DNA from: Lachnospiraceae bacterium
GTDB lineage: Bacteria; Bacillota; Clostridia; Lachnospirales; Lachnospiraceae
Length of the DNA: 40,790 nt
Reading direction: 5' to 3'
NCBI GenBank assembly: GCA_017619635.1
Contig: JAFZRZ010000021.1
Span: 1-40,790, forward strand
Shown here: piece by piece, positions 16,450 to 24,322 of the stretch
Position numbering within the stretch: the stretch's first letter is position 1
Layout: every line of letters begins with the position of its first letter
Made by a program: the position numbers and the translations under genes
Notes under the pieces: generated by a model
Databases searched by the model: none
What the model was told of the DNA's origin: nothing
The model's input: the letters and a program-made list of their open reading frames with translations, nothing else

Positions 16450-17628
16450 TCATTTAAGCGATCCCACTATCGCATTGAATATAGCAACGTATGTGTTGGT
16501 ATCATAGTGAAGACCGTCCACCATAGTGTATCCGTTATTTACCAAAAACGAATGGGTATCTATCCATTTTACTCCCGATAGCTGTCCCGGAAGAGTCGCA
16601 TTGAAAGCTTCCACCTCTTCCTCTGTCCTGTAAGGATTTTCTGTTACGGGATTTACTGATACATAATATGTCTTTGCTCCGCGTGCTGCCCACTCTGCTG
16701 CTTTTGCATTAACCAGGGCGGCGTAATTATATATGTTATCAGTATCATTTACTCCTAAGCAGATGACAACTTTTGTGCCTTTTCCTATACATGCATCAGC
16801 CTGGCCGACTGCCTTATTGGAAAACCATTCGTATCCTTTTGCATTCTCACAGATCCACGAACTGTTTCCTCCGCCAACAGCTGCCTGCATCTGAACACAT
16901 CTCGAATCACCTATGAACAGTATTCCTGCTGGAGCAGCTACAGGCTGTGGGGGCACTGCCTGAGTCTGTTGCTGGGTATTATCCTGAACCTGATTTGTCT
17001 GTTCAGCTTTTTGCTTTTCAATAGCTGCAAGCGCTGCCGCTTCCTGCTCTGCTCTTAGGGCCTCAAGATCGATCTTATCTTCTCCCAGATAACTGTTGCT
17101 TACAAAAGCTTTTCCCTTACCATTTTCAACAAGATACCATCCATCAGTACCAAATCGTCCCAGAACCCTGACCTCTGTATTGGTCTTTATATTTCCCACA
17201 CCTTCATAATCTGTAGAAGGACCTGTACGCATATTGACATTGGTCTGTGCATACATTATCTTTGCTTCGTCAAACATGGTTACCTTTGCCATATCGACTT
17301 TAGTTGAGATACCGTCCTCATTAGTCAAAGCAGCTACTTCCTCAGCTCCCGACTCTGTGGTCTTTGCACCGGATGCAGTGACCGCAGTTTTGGCACCTGA
17401 CTCTGTTGTATCAGCCTTGCCTGATGCACTTATCGCATCTGCTGAAGACTTAACATCATTTTTTTCTGTTTCTTTATCCAATGCTTCCTCAACTTTTTCT
17501 TCTGTTCCAACTCCCGATTCTGTTGTGACAGCAATATTATCTTCCTGAGAAACCTCAACATTATTTGAACATGCTGTCAGACATACAGCCATACCAACGC
17601 ATAATGCTAATGTAACTAACTTTTTCAT
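16450..17628 (-). CDS. SH3-SGNH hydrolase lipoprotein
   Basis: A predicted lipoprotein (signal peptide ending LTAC, Cys20) of 392 residues. Residues about 30-100 are a Thr/Ser/Glu/Ala linker with TESGA and TASGA repeats. Residues 124-183 form a bacterial SH3 domain (NVNMRTGPSTDYEGVGNIK). A Gln/Ala-rich linker follows, and 235-392 is an SGNH domain with GDS (240-242), GVND (292-295) and DGLH (371-374), so the catalytic Ser242, Asn294 and Asp/His are present. SGNH enzymes of this type act as O-acetyl or other acyl esterases or transferases on cell-wall glycans. The membrane acyltransferase directly upstream suggests a pair that adds and transfers or removes acyl groups. Confidence 0.88.
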   Translation of the reverse strand: MKKLVTLALCVGMAVCLTACSNNVEVSQEDNIAVTTESGVGTEEKVEEALDKETEKNDVKSSADAISASGKADTTESGAKTAVTASGAKTTESGAEEVAALTNEDGISTKVDMAKVTMFDEAKIMYAQTNVNMRTGPSTDYEGVGNIKTNTEVRVLGRFGTDGWYLVENGKGKAFVSNSYLGEDKIDLEALRAEQEAAALAAIEKQKAEQTNQVQDNTQQQTQAVPPQPVAAPAGILFIGDSRCVQMQAAVGGGNSSWICENAKGYEWFSNKAVGQADACIGKGTKVVICLGVNDTDNIYNYAALVNAKAAEWAARGAKTYYVSVNPVTENPYRTEEEVEAFNATLPGQLSGVKWIDTHSFLVNNGYTMVDGLHYDTNTYVAIFNAIVGSLK

Positions 17629-17659
17629 TCCCTAATCTCCGATTTATTATCCCTCAATA

Positions 17660-18589
17660 TTATTTCTGAGCGGTTATCTTTTTAACGAGCCTTGTGCACC
17701 ACCACTCTATACAAAATCCTATGGCAACACTGACAAACAGTGTTATAAGCCCCGCGATTACGCTTCCCTTAAAATAACTCCAATCTTCTTTATATGCCAC
17801 AAACTTCCAGAACATCCTGGTATGTAACAGATAGATAAACAGTGAATATCGTCCAAGTGCAGGCAAAACAAATCCTCCTGCCTTCATCTGTACCGCAAGC
17901 CCAAGCGTCATGACCGTAAAGCACATGCTTGCAGCCATATGTGAACTCATTGTCCCTGAATGCACATGCCAGAAAGCACATATGACCATTAAAGAAAAAC
18001 CTATCAGTGCAAGATTTACTCTTATAATGGTATCTTTTAACTGATCCTTATATTCTTTTTCAAGAGAGGCCGCATAAACTCCTATGAGAAATGCTCCGTT
18101 TGACAATTCCCAAAATGGTACCTGACCCTTCACATACAGAAAATATGTAAATGCTATCACTCCAACAGTCAGAGTGATCTCTTTAAACTTTCCGATCTTA
18201 TAAAAGACCATAAACATTATATACAGTGCAAATAAAACGCACATATACCAATAGTCATAACCTATCAACAGCTTGATCACAGCCATGCCACTGTCAACAC
18301 TCTTGTCAATAATGGCAAAGAAACCAACTATAAGTATATATGGCACGTAGCTGTTCATTACCCTCTTTATAACAAACTGTTTGTCTATGCCGTTTTTCTC
18401 GTATGACTTAACCAGTCCGTACCCCGATAAGAGGAGGAACACATCCACACCATACACTCCCCAGGTGGATACCCATGCTCTCCACGTCTCATTAAACGGT
18501 TCAGCATACATCCATCCCGCATAATGCGATCCAATCACCATGAGTATGGCGATTCCCCTGAAGACCTTTGAAATTTTACTATCTATCAT
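17660..18589 (-). CDS. Membrane O-acyltransferase (acyltransferase 3 family)
   Basis: A 309-residue polytopic membrane protein starting ISKVFRGIAILMVIGSHYAG, with the family's conserved R..A...V...H motif, and VYGVDVFLLLSGYGLVKSYE, the typical VDxFFxLSG segment. About ten hydrophobic helices are expected. The family moves acetyl or succinyl groups across or at the membrane onto surface sugars. AGGGGAG precedes the ATG. It sits 9 nt after the GT-C-like gene and 31 nt before the SGNH lipoprotein gene, so a function in the same surface-glycan pathway is likely. The substrate is unknown. Confidence 0.88.
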   Translation of the reverse strand: MIDSKISKVFRGIAILMVIGSHYAGWMYAEPFNETWRAWVSTWGVYGVDVFLLLSGYGLVKSYEKNGIDKQFVIKRVMNSYVPYILIVGFFAIIDKSVDSGMAVIKLLIGYDYWYMCVLFALYIMFMVFYKIGKFKEITLTVGVIAFTYFLYVKGQVPFWELSNGAFLIGVYAASLEKEYKDQLKDTIIRVNLALIGFSLMVICAFWHVHSGTMSSHMAASMCFTVMTLGLAVQMKAGGFVLPALGRYSLFIYLLHTRMFWKFVAYKEDWSYFKGSVIAGLITLFVSVAIGFCIEWWCTRLVKKITAQK

Positions 18590-18598
18590 TTAACTCCC

Positions 18599-20578
18599 CT
18601 AAAATTTGAAATAACCGGCAATGTTATAGAACAGTTGTCTGTTATCATTTTCAAGACATACAACACTTGCAGAAGATATGAATGTCATAAAAGCATAAGC
18701 AATTGCAATGACAAAACAAATGTATGCAAACCTTGAAACAATTCCGTAATCTACGATATGACGGCTCCTGTCCAGATACATCATCCACATCAGTGATGCC
18801 GCCAGTATAAAAGCAGGTGCAAAATCACAGGTATACCTGTACAAAACTCCTGCACAGTTTGCATCAAAGCCCGCTATTATAACAGCACAGATCACAAGGA
18901 AGATAACTATCATCCTTACAGGTTTACCTGCCTTCTTAAGTCCTGTAAAAAGTCCCATCCACAAAGAATACAGCATCGCGTTGGCCACCAGTATACCGCC
19001 GTACGTGTATTCATATAAAAATCTTCCCATGTAATTTCCGTCAACTCTGGAAGCTTCCAAGAACGGATAATCCGTGTTGATGACAGCCTGCTGGAACAGG
19101 TAACAATACAGACTCCTTAAAAGCCTGTTCATATTGAAACCTCTGTGGTTCATATCATTGGTCGTAAGCGAATATGTCGCTCCGAAATCAAGAATATTTC
19201 CAAACCTCGCATAGTTATAAAGGCATACCGGTATCGCTACTATGACATAAGGAAGACAGAAACACAGTGTCTCTATCAGGCTTTTTTTTGTAAACAGCTT
19301 TCTGTTCTTAAAGCCATCCTCAAAAATAAACAATATTATCCCTATACCGGAGATGATCAGAAGCTGCGGTCTGCATCCCGCAACAAGTGCCATCGCAAAA
19401 GATCCTCCGGCAAGATAGATTCTTTTTAGCAGATTCTTTTCAGTATTTATAGCTGCAAGCCAAAGTCCTATACCGATAAAGGTGAATGCCACCGCACTCA
19501 GTATCGGCACGTTGTATATATCCGATCTTGCTGTAAGATATACAAAATTTGCAGTCAGTAAAGTGCATCCGCAGATCATTAAATAAAAAATATACGGAAG
19601 ACTTCCCACATACCTTTTCACAAGTCCTGATATACTCAGGAATACTCCTGCCGTTAACATCAAATAAAGTAAAAACATCACCTTATGATTTGGCAGATCC
19701 ACACCCTTTATCCTGTAATATGGAAAATAGAATAACATTTCAGGTACTATACCGAAATATACATAGTAGTGTCCGTTGTAGAACGCATAATCCATTGAAT
19801 AGGGTATTCCTTCAGCCTGCAAAGCAATGGTATCGTATGGATTTTCTGCCTCCATAAGTGCAGGCTCAACATACTGCCCTTCCAGATATACCCTGCCTTC
19901 TGAAAGATTCCTTGCCAACTCCTGATACTGGCTGTGATGAGGCCAGGGATTGTTCATTAGAACCTTATCAGCTTTGGATACAAATGATCCGATCAATATG
20001 AATCCTATTATGAATGCAGCTGTAACCCATTTCTGCCACCCTTTTTTCTCATCCAGATACATCTCGTGAATAAAAGAATGAGTGCAGATCATATATCCGA
20101 GCCATAAAAGCGCAAATAAGATCATAACGCGGATAGGTTTTATATCCATCGGGATATGCGCATTTGCTTTAATACTATTGATATGAGCTGTACACCCCTC
20201 ATCCACTCTTACCTTGACCTGGATCGTCTTCACATCATCGAATGAGTATATATTGCTAAATCCTGATCTTTTTATACCGTTGCAGACCGTGTACTCCGGT
20301 GTGCCGTACTCGTATTTGTCACCTTCGTCTGTGAGAATAACAGATACATAAGCAAGATCATGATTTTCAACATTCAGATCAACATCAACATTCTTTACGG
20401 GACCGTTGATATCAAAAACTTCCGTATAAAAAGTAAGCTCCTCTCCGGTCGCCACATTTTCAGCCAGCGTGACCGTATCGGAAGCCATACTTCTCCATGT
20501 TGAAAAATTAAATGCAAAGATCTCAAGAAAAGCGGTTATGATGAATATGATAAGAGTTGCTTTTACATTCTTTTTCAT
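18599..20578 (-). CDS. Polytopic membrane protein, GT-C glycosyltransferase-like
   Basis: A 659-residue membrane protein. A first hydrophobic segment (about 8-26) is followed by an extracytoplasmic, beta-rich domain of about 120 residues. About ten further membrane helices start near residue 150. Between helices 3 and 4 lies a long loop (about 210-275) with NPWPHHSQYQELARNLSEG and FYNGHYYVYFGIVPEMLFYF, a layout like GT-C enzymes that use polyprenyl-phosphate sugars. A clear metal-binding DxD or ExD cannot be assigned by eye. The start lies 2 nt after the radical SAM stop, with only a weak SD, so translation is probably coupled. Function beyond this class is not recognised. Confidence 0.65.
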   Translation of the reverse strand: MKKNVKATLIIFIITAFLEIFAFNFSTWRSMASDTVTLAENVATGEELTFYTEVFDINGPVKNVDVDLNVENHDLAYVSVILTDEGDKYEYGTPEYTVCNGIKRSGFSNIYSFDDVKTIQVKVRVDEGCTAHINSIKANAHIPMDIKPIRVMILFALLWLGYMICTHSFIHEMYLDEKKGWQKWVTAAFIIGFILIGSFVSKADKVLMNNPWPHHSQYQELARNLSEGRVYLEGQYVEPALMEAENPYDTIALQAEGIPYSMDYAFYNGHYYVYFGIVPEMLFYFPYYRIKGVDLPNHKVMFLLYLMLTAGVFLSISGLVKRYVGSLPYIFYLMICGCTLLTANFVYLTARSDIYNVPILSAVAFTFIGIGLWLAAINTEKNLLKRIYLAGGSFAMALVAGCRPQLLIISGIGIILFIFEDGFKNRKLFTKKSLIETLCFCLPYVIVAIPVCLYNYARFGNILDFGATYSLTTNDMNHRGFNMNRLLRSLYCYLFQQAVINTDYPFLEASRVDGNYMGRFLYEYTYGGILVANAMLYSLWMGLFTGLKKAGKPVRMIVIFLVICAVIIAGFDANCAGVLYRYTCDFAPAFILAASLMWMMYLDRSRHIVDYGIVSRFAYICFVIAIAYAFMTFISSASVVCLENDNRQLFYNIAGYFKF

Positions 20579-20580
20579 AT

Positions 20581-21558
20581 CTACTTTCTTCTAAGTGACT
20601 GTCTTGCTCCATGCATCTCTCTGCCGGCGAGTATATCTGCCACAGCATCCATTCTAAGTCCGGCATCTATGAAGTCACAATACTTACAGAAAGGCCAGTT
20701 CTGCCTTCCATCCTTAATCTTCTCTCTTAACTGTTTATACGCATCTGAATTCCATGCTTCTTTGATCGGAACAGTCTTAAGATCTGCCATATTTGTTACT
20801 TCAAAGTTATCACAACAGCATATTCCCATTCTTCCGTCAGGGAAGATAAACACATCCGTAAAAGGCATAAGACATGTTTCTGTTATTATCTTAGTCTCAT
20901 TTTTCTTATTGGGAGCACTTCCCGCACGATTTGTAAGAACCGCTTCCATGTATCTCATCTGAATAAGGATCTCAACATCTTTGAATTCCTCCGGATGAGC
21001 TTTGGCATATTCGTAGATCTCCTCAACATTCTTGTGGAGTTTCATATCCATGCAGTAATTGTTGATTATCAGCTGGTCAACGTAAGGTGCCACTTCCTTA
21101 ACCTTGTCTATAGTAAGGATAAGACCATTGGTTGACATGAACAAAAATGCCTCAGGCAATTTTTCACGGCAATACTTATGAAACTCTATTATACGTGTGT
21201 CAAGCAAAGGCTCATTGTTTCCGTAAAGTGTAAGATGTCCTTTGTATCCCCAATCAGCCAGCTGATCTATTATGCTGTAAAACAGATCGTCTTCCATACG
21301 GCAGTACGGCCTCTTTTCAGCATTTTTGTTAGCTGTACAGAATGCACATGTGGAATTACATCTGTTTATTGTCTCCAGATTGACTATTAAAGGCTGAGGC
21401 GGTTCCTCCTTGCTCATAAAATAGTCTATATATCCCTTCTGAGATTTTGCTCTGCTGGCAAACTGAAGTTTAAGATACATATTTGAACTTAGCATAGGAA
21501 AACGCTTCTGCATCTCCCAGCCGAATCTTCCCATAAAGTTATGTAATTTGACTGACAT
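20581..21558 (-). CDS. Radical SAM / SPASM domain protein
   Basis: A 325-residue radical SAM enzyme. The 4Fe-4S motif CxxxCxxC is Cys67-Cys71-Cys74 in RCNSTCAFCTANKN, followed by a TLYGNNEPLLD SAM-binding strand. The C-terminal third has more cysteines: CLMPFTDVFIFPDGRMGICC, the next Cys, and WPFCKYCDF, a SPASM/twitch-like auxiliary cluster region. SPASM enzymes modify peptides, proteins or sugars. No candidate peptide precursor is seen nearby; the neighbours are glycan-type membrane genes, so a sugar or lipid-linked substrate is conceivable. GGGAG precedes the ATG. It is third in the metF-to-MATE run. Confidence 0.88.
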   Translation of the reverse strand: MSVKLHNFMGRFGWEMQKRFPMLSSNMYLKLQFASRAKSQKGYIDYFMSKEEPPQPLIVNLETINRCNSTCAFCTANKNAEKRPYCRMEDDLFYSIIDQLADWGYKGHLTLYGNNEPLLDTRIIEFHKYCREKLPEAFLFMSTNGLILTIDKVKEVAPYVDQLIINNYCMDMKLHKNVEEIYEYAKAHPEEFKDVEILIQMRYMEAVLTNRAGSAPNKKNETKIITETCLMPFTDVFIFPDGRMGICCCDNFEVTNMADLKTVPIKEAWNSDAYKQLREKIKDGRQNWPFCKYCDFIDAGLRMDAVADILAGREMHGARQSLRRK

Positions 21559-21582
21559 AATAACTCCCTGTAATTCTGTTTA

Positions 21583-22188
21583 TTAATACTTCTTTGTGTG
21601 CAACCACTCGGCAAGTTCCTTAAAATACTTCTCAACTGCCGGTCCTGCTCCGTTAGGGAATCCCACGTTTACGAAATCTCCATCCTGAAATGCCACTTCA
21701 AGTGCCTGCTTATCTCCACCTTCTATAGTGACTTTTCCGGGCGCTTCCCTGTATTTTTTGATCGTTGTCGAAACAGTATACTGTTCAAGTATGTCCATAA
21801 CATCATCGAGTCTCGACATATTTATCGGCTCATCCACACAGGTTATTGTTCCGTCTTCTGACGGATACCAGCAGCTAAACAAGAGTGTTTCTTTGTCTGT
21901 AACATACATTTCAAACCTATAACTCTCATTCTCATCCTCTGCCTGATTTCTGAGCACGATAGATTTTATAGCATTAGGATCGACTTTTTTCTTTGTATTC
22001 TCATCGGTCTTTGTATACGGATTGTCAGCTTCGACAGGCTGAACTTCTTCCACTGTATCCTTTGCTCCCATGCTGTCCCAGTCTCTGGCATCTTTGATGG
22101 CATTATTGAATATAATACCTACTCCGATCACCACCACGCCCAAGATAACAAGCATGATCAATAAAACTTTTTTTGTTGTTTCGTCCAT
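21583..22188 (-). CDS. Unrecognised membrane-anchored protein
   Basis: I do not recognise this 201-residue protein. Residues about 7-27 (KKVLLIMLVILGVVVIGVGI) form one N-terminal membrane segment. The rest is a charged, mixed alpha/beta extracytoplasmic domain with no cysteine pair or catalytic motif I can name, ending in an amphipathic helix (AVEKYFKELAEWLHTKKY). The DAIKSIVLRNQAED-like start of the domain and the alternating strands suggest a small beta-sandwich or DUF4340-like fold, but this is a guess. AAGGTGG precedes the ATG. It lies 37 nt after metF and 24 nt before the radical SAM gene. Confidence 0.75.
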   Translation of the reverse strand: MDETTKKVLLIMLVILGVVVIGVGIIFNNAIKDARDWDSMGAKDTVEEVQPVEADNPYTKTDENTKKKVDPNAIKSIVLRNQAEDENESYRFEMYVTDKETLLFSCWYPSEDGTITCVDEPINMSRLDDVMDILEQYTVSTTIKKYREAPGKVTIEGGDKQALEVAFQDGDFVNVGFPNGAGPAVEKYFKELAEWLHTKKY

Positions 22189-22225
22189 TAATATCCCACC
22201 TTATCTTTTCAAATGATTTATCTGA

Positions 22226-23095
22226 TCAACGGCTTATTATGTTCTTAATGCCATCGCATATAGTACGTGCGACTTTCGGATTATTCATAGTATAAAGATG
22301 TATACCGTCCACTCCGTTTGTAATAAGATCGATGATCTGACTGAGTGCATAAGCCATACCTGCATCATACATGGCATCCTTATTGTCACCGTATTTATCT
22401 ATTATCTTTTTAAACCTCTCCGGAAGCTTTGCTCCACAGGTCGTAACCATTCTCTGAATCTGAGCCGCCTTTATAGCAGGCATAACTCCCGGTGTTATAG
22501 GTACATCAATACCGGATATCCTGGCATCTTCTTCAAATGAATAGAAATTACTGTTATCAAAAAATAACTGCGACAGTAATACCTCTGCTCCTGCATCAAC
22601 CTTTTTCTTGAGATATCTCATCTCAGATACATGATCTGGACTGTCAGGATGATCTTCCGGATAACATGCACCCGCTATACAAAAATCGGTCCTTGGTCTC
22701 AAATACTCTATGAGTTCAGATGCATGGTTGAACACGCCTTTGGATGCCGCATTGGGATTCTCATCTCCTCTTAGCGCCAGGATATTCTCTATCCCGGCTT
22801 CCGCAAGTCTTTTTGCAAACTCATCTATCTCATATTCATCATAAGCAAGTCCCGTAAGATGTGCAACAGGCTCGATATGATATACTTCCTTAATCTTACG
22901 CGCCAGATCTATGGTCTTGTTGTTGTTTGAACTTCCGCCCGCACCAAATGTGACGCTTATATAATCCGGCTTAAGTTCGCTGAGTATATCAAGCGTTGGT
23001 TCAATGTCTCTTAACTCCTCATCCTTCTTTGGAGGGAATATCTCAAAAGACAGAACTCCCTTGCCCTTATTCTTATATATATCCGATATTTTCAT
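22226..23095 (-). CDS. metF: 5,10-Methylenetetrahydrofolate reductase
   Basis: MetF reduces 5,10-methylene-THF to 5-methyl-THF for methionine synthesis, using FAD in the cytoplasm. The 289-residue protein has the family N-terminus VLSFEIFPPKKDEE (catalytic Glu at about 18), DYISVTFGAGGSS, PVAHLTGLAYDEYEI, NILALRGDENP and the C-terminal GVDGIHLYTMNNP. Length matches E. coli MetF (296). AGGAG precedes the ATG. It is the first gene of a closely spaced minus-strand run that otherwise looks like surface-glycan functions, so its link to them may be only positional. Confidence 0.96.
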   Translation of the reverse strand: MKISDIYKNKGKGVLSFEIFPPKKDEELRDIEPTLDILSELKPDYISVTFGAGGSSNNNKTIDLARKIKEVYHIEPVAHLTGLAYDEYEIDEFAKRLAEAGIENILALRGDENPNAASKGVFNHASELIEYLRPRTDFCIAGACYPEDHPDSPDHVSEMRYLKKKVDAGAEVLLSQLFFDNSNFYSFEEDARISGIDVPITPGVMPAIKAAQIQRMVTTCGAKLPERFKKIIDKYGDNKDAMYDAGMAYALSQIIDLITNGVDGIHLYTMNNPKVARTICDGIKNIISR

Positions 23096-23136
23096 CAGTA
23101 TCTCCTGTGAAATATTATTACCAAAACATTATTTCT

Positions 23137-23142
23137 ATTATA
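23137..23142 (-). promoter_or_regulatory. -10 box of the metF promoter
   Basis: The minus strand reads TATAAT about 42 nt before the metF ATG. No good -35 is visible at 17 nt, so the full promoter is tentative. It lies beside, and points away from, the promoter of the plus-strand acyltransferase. Confidence 0.45.
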
Positions 23143-23160
23143 GTGTATATTGCACAAAAA

Positions 23161-23169
23161 TGCTATAAT
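23161..23169 (+). promoter_or_regulatory. Extended -10 promoter of the plus-strand acyltransferase
   Basis: TGCTATAAT is a perfect extended -10 element. The -35 region (about 23141-23146) is poor. Transcription would start near 23176, only about 3 nt before the ATG at 23179, implying a nearly leaderless mRNA. Confidence 0.55.
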
Positions 23170-23178
23170 TATTTGGAT

Positions 23179-24231
23179 ATGAAAAGATTAGGATACTTCG
23201 ATACGGTAAAGGGAATAGGTATTCTTTTGGTGGTACTTGGACATGCCACCTTTGTTAATGAACGCATTTTGACATTTATATGTGCTTTTCATATGCCCCT
23301 TTTCTTTATAGTATCAGGTATGCTCATAGCTTACAAAGAAGAACAATCCGCATCTTTTAAAGATATTTTTTACAGAAAGCTCAAAAGCATCATCATACCC
23401 TATCTGTGCTTCAGTATCTGTTACACTGTCATAGATATATTAAGCGTTTACTTCAATCAGATCTCGCTTAATGACTTAAAGATAAATCTTATCTGCACCG
23501 GTTCTTTCGCCGGAAGCGGTCCGTTATGGTTCTTACCGACACTTTTCATATGTGAGATGATCTTCCATGTTTTATTAAAAAAAGCTGGATTAAGATCCGG
23601 GATCATGATCAGTCTTATCATAAGCCTGACCGGTTATGTGATCTGGCGTTTCTTTGAGCCATTTTATACCGCTTCTAAACTGGATCTTACAAAATACTTT
23701 TTACTCAATTTTGCATTTATTATAATTAGAAGTATGATATGTCTGGTATTTTTGTCATTATCATATGTTCTGTTCAAACTTGTATCCACAGATGATAATA
23801 TTCTATCAAACAGATCTGTTCAGGCAATATCAGGTATAGCTTTACTAGCTTCCTGCGCTGTACTTTCAGCATCAAATACAAACATAGACATACACAACAT
23901 GGACTACGGAAACATTGTCCTGTTTCTCCTAAATGCTTTTTGCGGATCTGTGGGACTTATTCTATTGTGCAGATCTCTGCCGGAGATAAGAGTTCTTAAT
24001 ATAATACGATTTTGGGGAAAGAACTCTCTTATAATAATGGCGACACACCTTAACTTTTACATTCTCTTTTTGGGTAATGTCATCGCATATAAGATCAATC
24101 CTTATATCACACATGCAAAAGAATATGTACTCCTGTTCAACATCATGCTTGTTACGATGATCGTTGAAACTTTACTGATATTCCTGATAAACCGTTACGT
24201 ACCATGGATAGCAGGAAGATCACATAAATAA
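23179..24231 (+). CDS. Membrane acyltransferase (acyltransferase 3 / fucose O-acetyltransferase-like)
   Basis: A 350-residue polytopic membrane protein. MKRLGYFDTVKGIGILLVVL with the following GHATFV, and FHMPLFFIVSGMLIAYK, are the D..KG..I..VV.GH and FHMPLFF.ISG signatures of the acyltransferase 3 group (WecH/YeiB-like O-acetyltransferases). About ten membrane helices are expected. I start it at the ATG 23179-23181 because the family N-terminus begins there; the frame is open further upstream but overlaps metF antisense. No Shine-Dalgarno is present, and the -10 box lies just upstream. It is divergent from metF and ends before a strong terminator. The substrate is unknown, probably a surface sugar. 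Confidence 0.88.
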   Translation: MKRLGYFDTVKGIGILLVVLGHATFVNERILTFICAFHMPLFFIVSGMLIAYKEEQSASFKDIFYRKLKSIIIPYLCFSICYTVIDILSVYFNQISLNDLKINLICTGSFAGSGPLWFLPTLFICEMIFHVLLKKAGLRSGIMISLIISLTGYVIWRFFEPFYTASKLDLTKYFLLNFAFIIIRSMICLVFLSLSYVLFKLVSTDDNILSNRSVQAISGIALLASCAVLSASNTNIDIHNMDYGNIVLFLLNAFCGSVGLILLCRSLPEIRVLNIIRFWGKNSLIIMATHLNFYILFLGNVIAYKINPYITHAKEYVLLFNIMLVTMIVETLLIFLINRYVPWIAGRSHK

Positions 24232-24242
24232 ACACATTATAA

Positions 24243-24287
24243 AACAGGTCCCTGTCGGATGTTTAATCCATCCATTCGGGACCTGTT
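24243..24287. terminator. Bidirectional terminator between convergent genes
   Basis: AACAGGTCCC (24243-24252) pairs with GGGACCTGTT (24278-24287), and an inner GGATG/CATCC stem extends the hairpin. A TTATTATTT tail follows on the plus strand and TTTTA on the minus strand. It serves the acyltransferase and the purine permease. Confidence 0.85.
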
Positions 24288-24322
24288 ATTATTTATGCTT
24301 TAAAGCATTCGTTATGATCGTA

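Noticed and set aside
23096..23136. SAM riboswitch or T-box upstream of metF
   Set aside because: The leader after the -10 box is only about 40 nt, too short for either.
22996..23178. Upstream extension of the plus-strand acyltransferase frame into metF
   Set aside because: The family N-terminus starts at 23179, the extension has no SD, and it is antisense to the conserved metF start.
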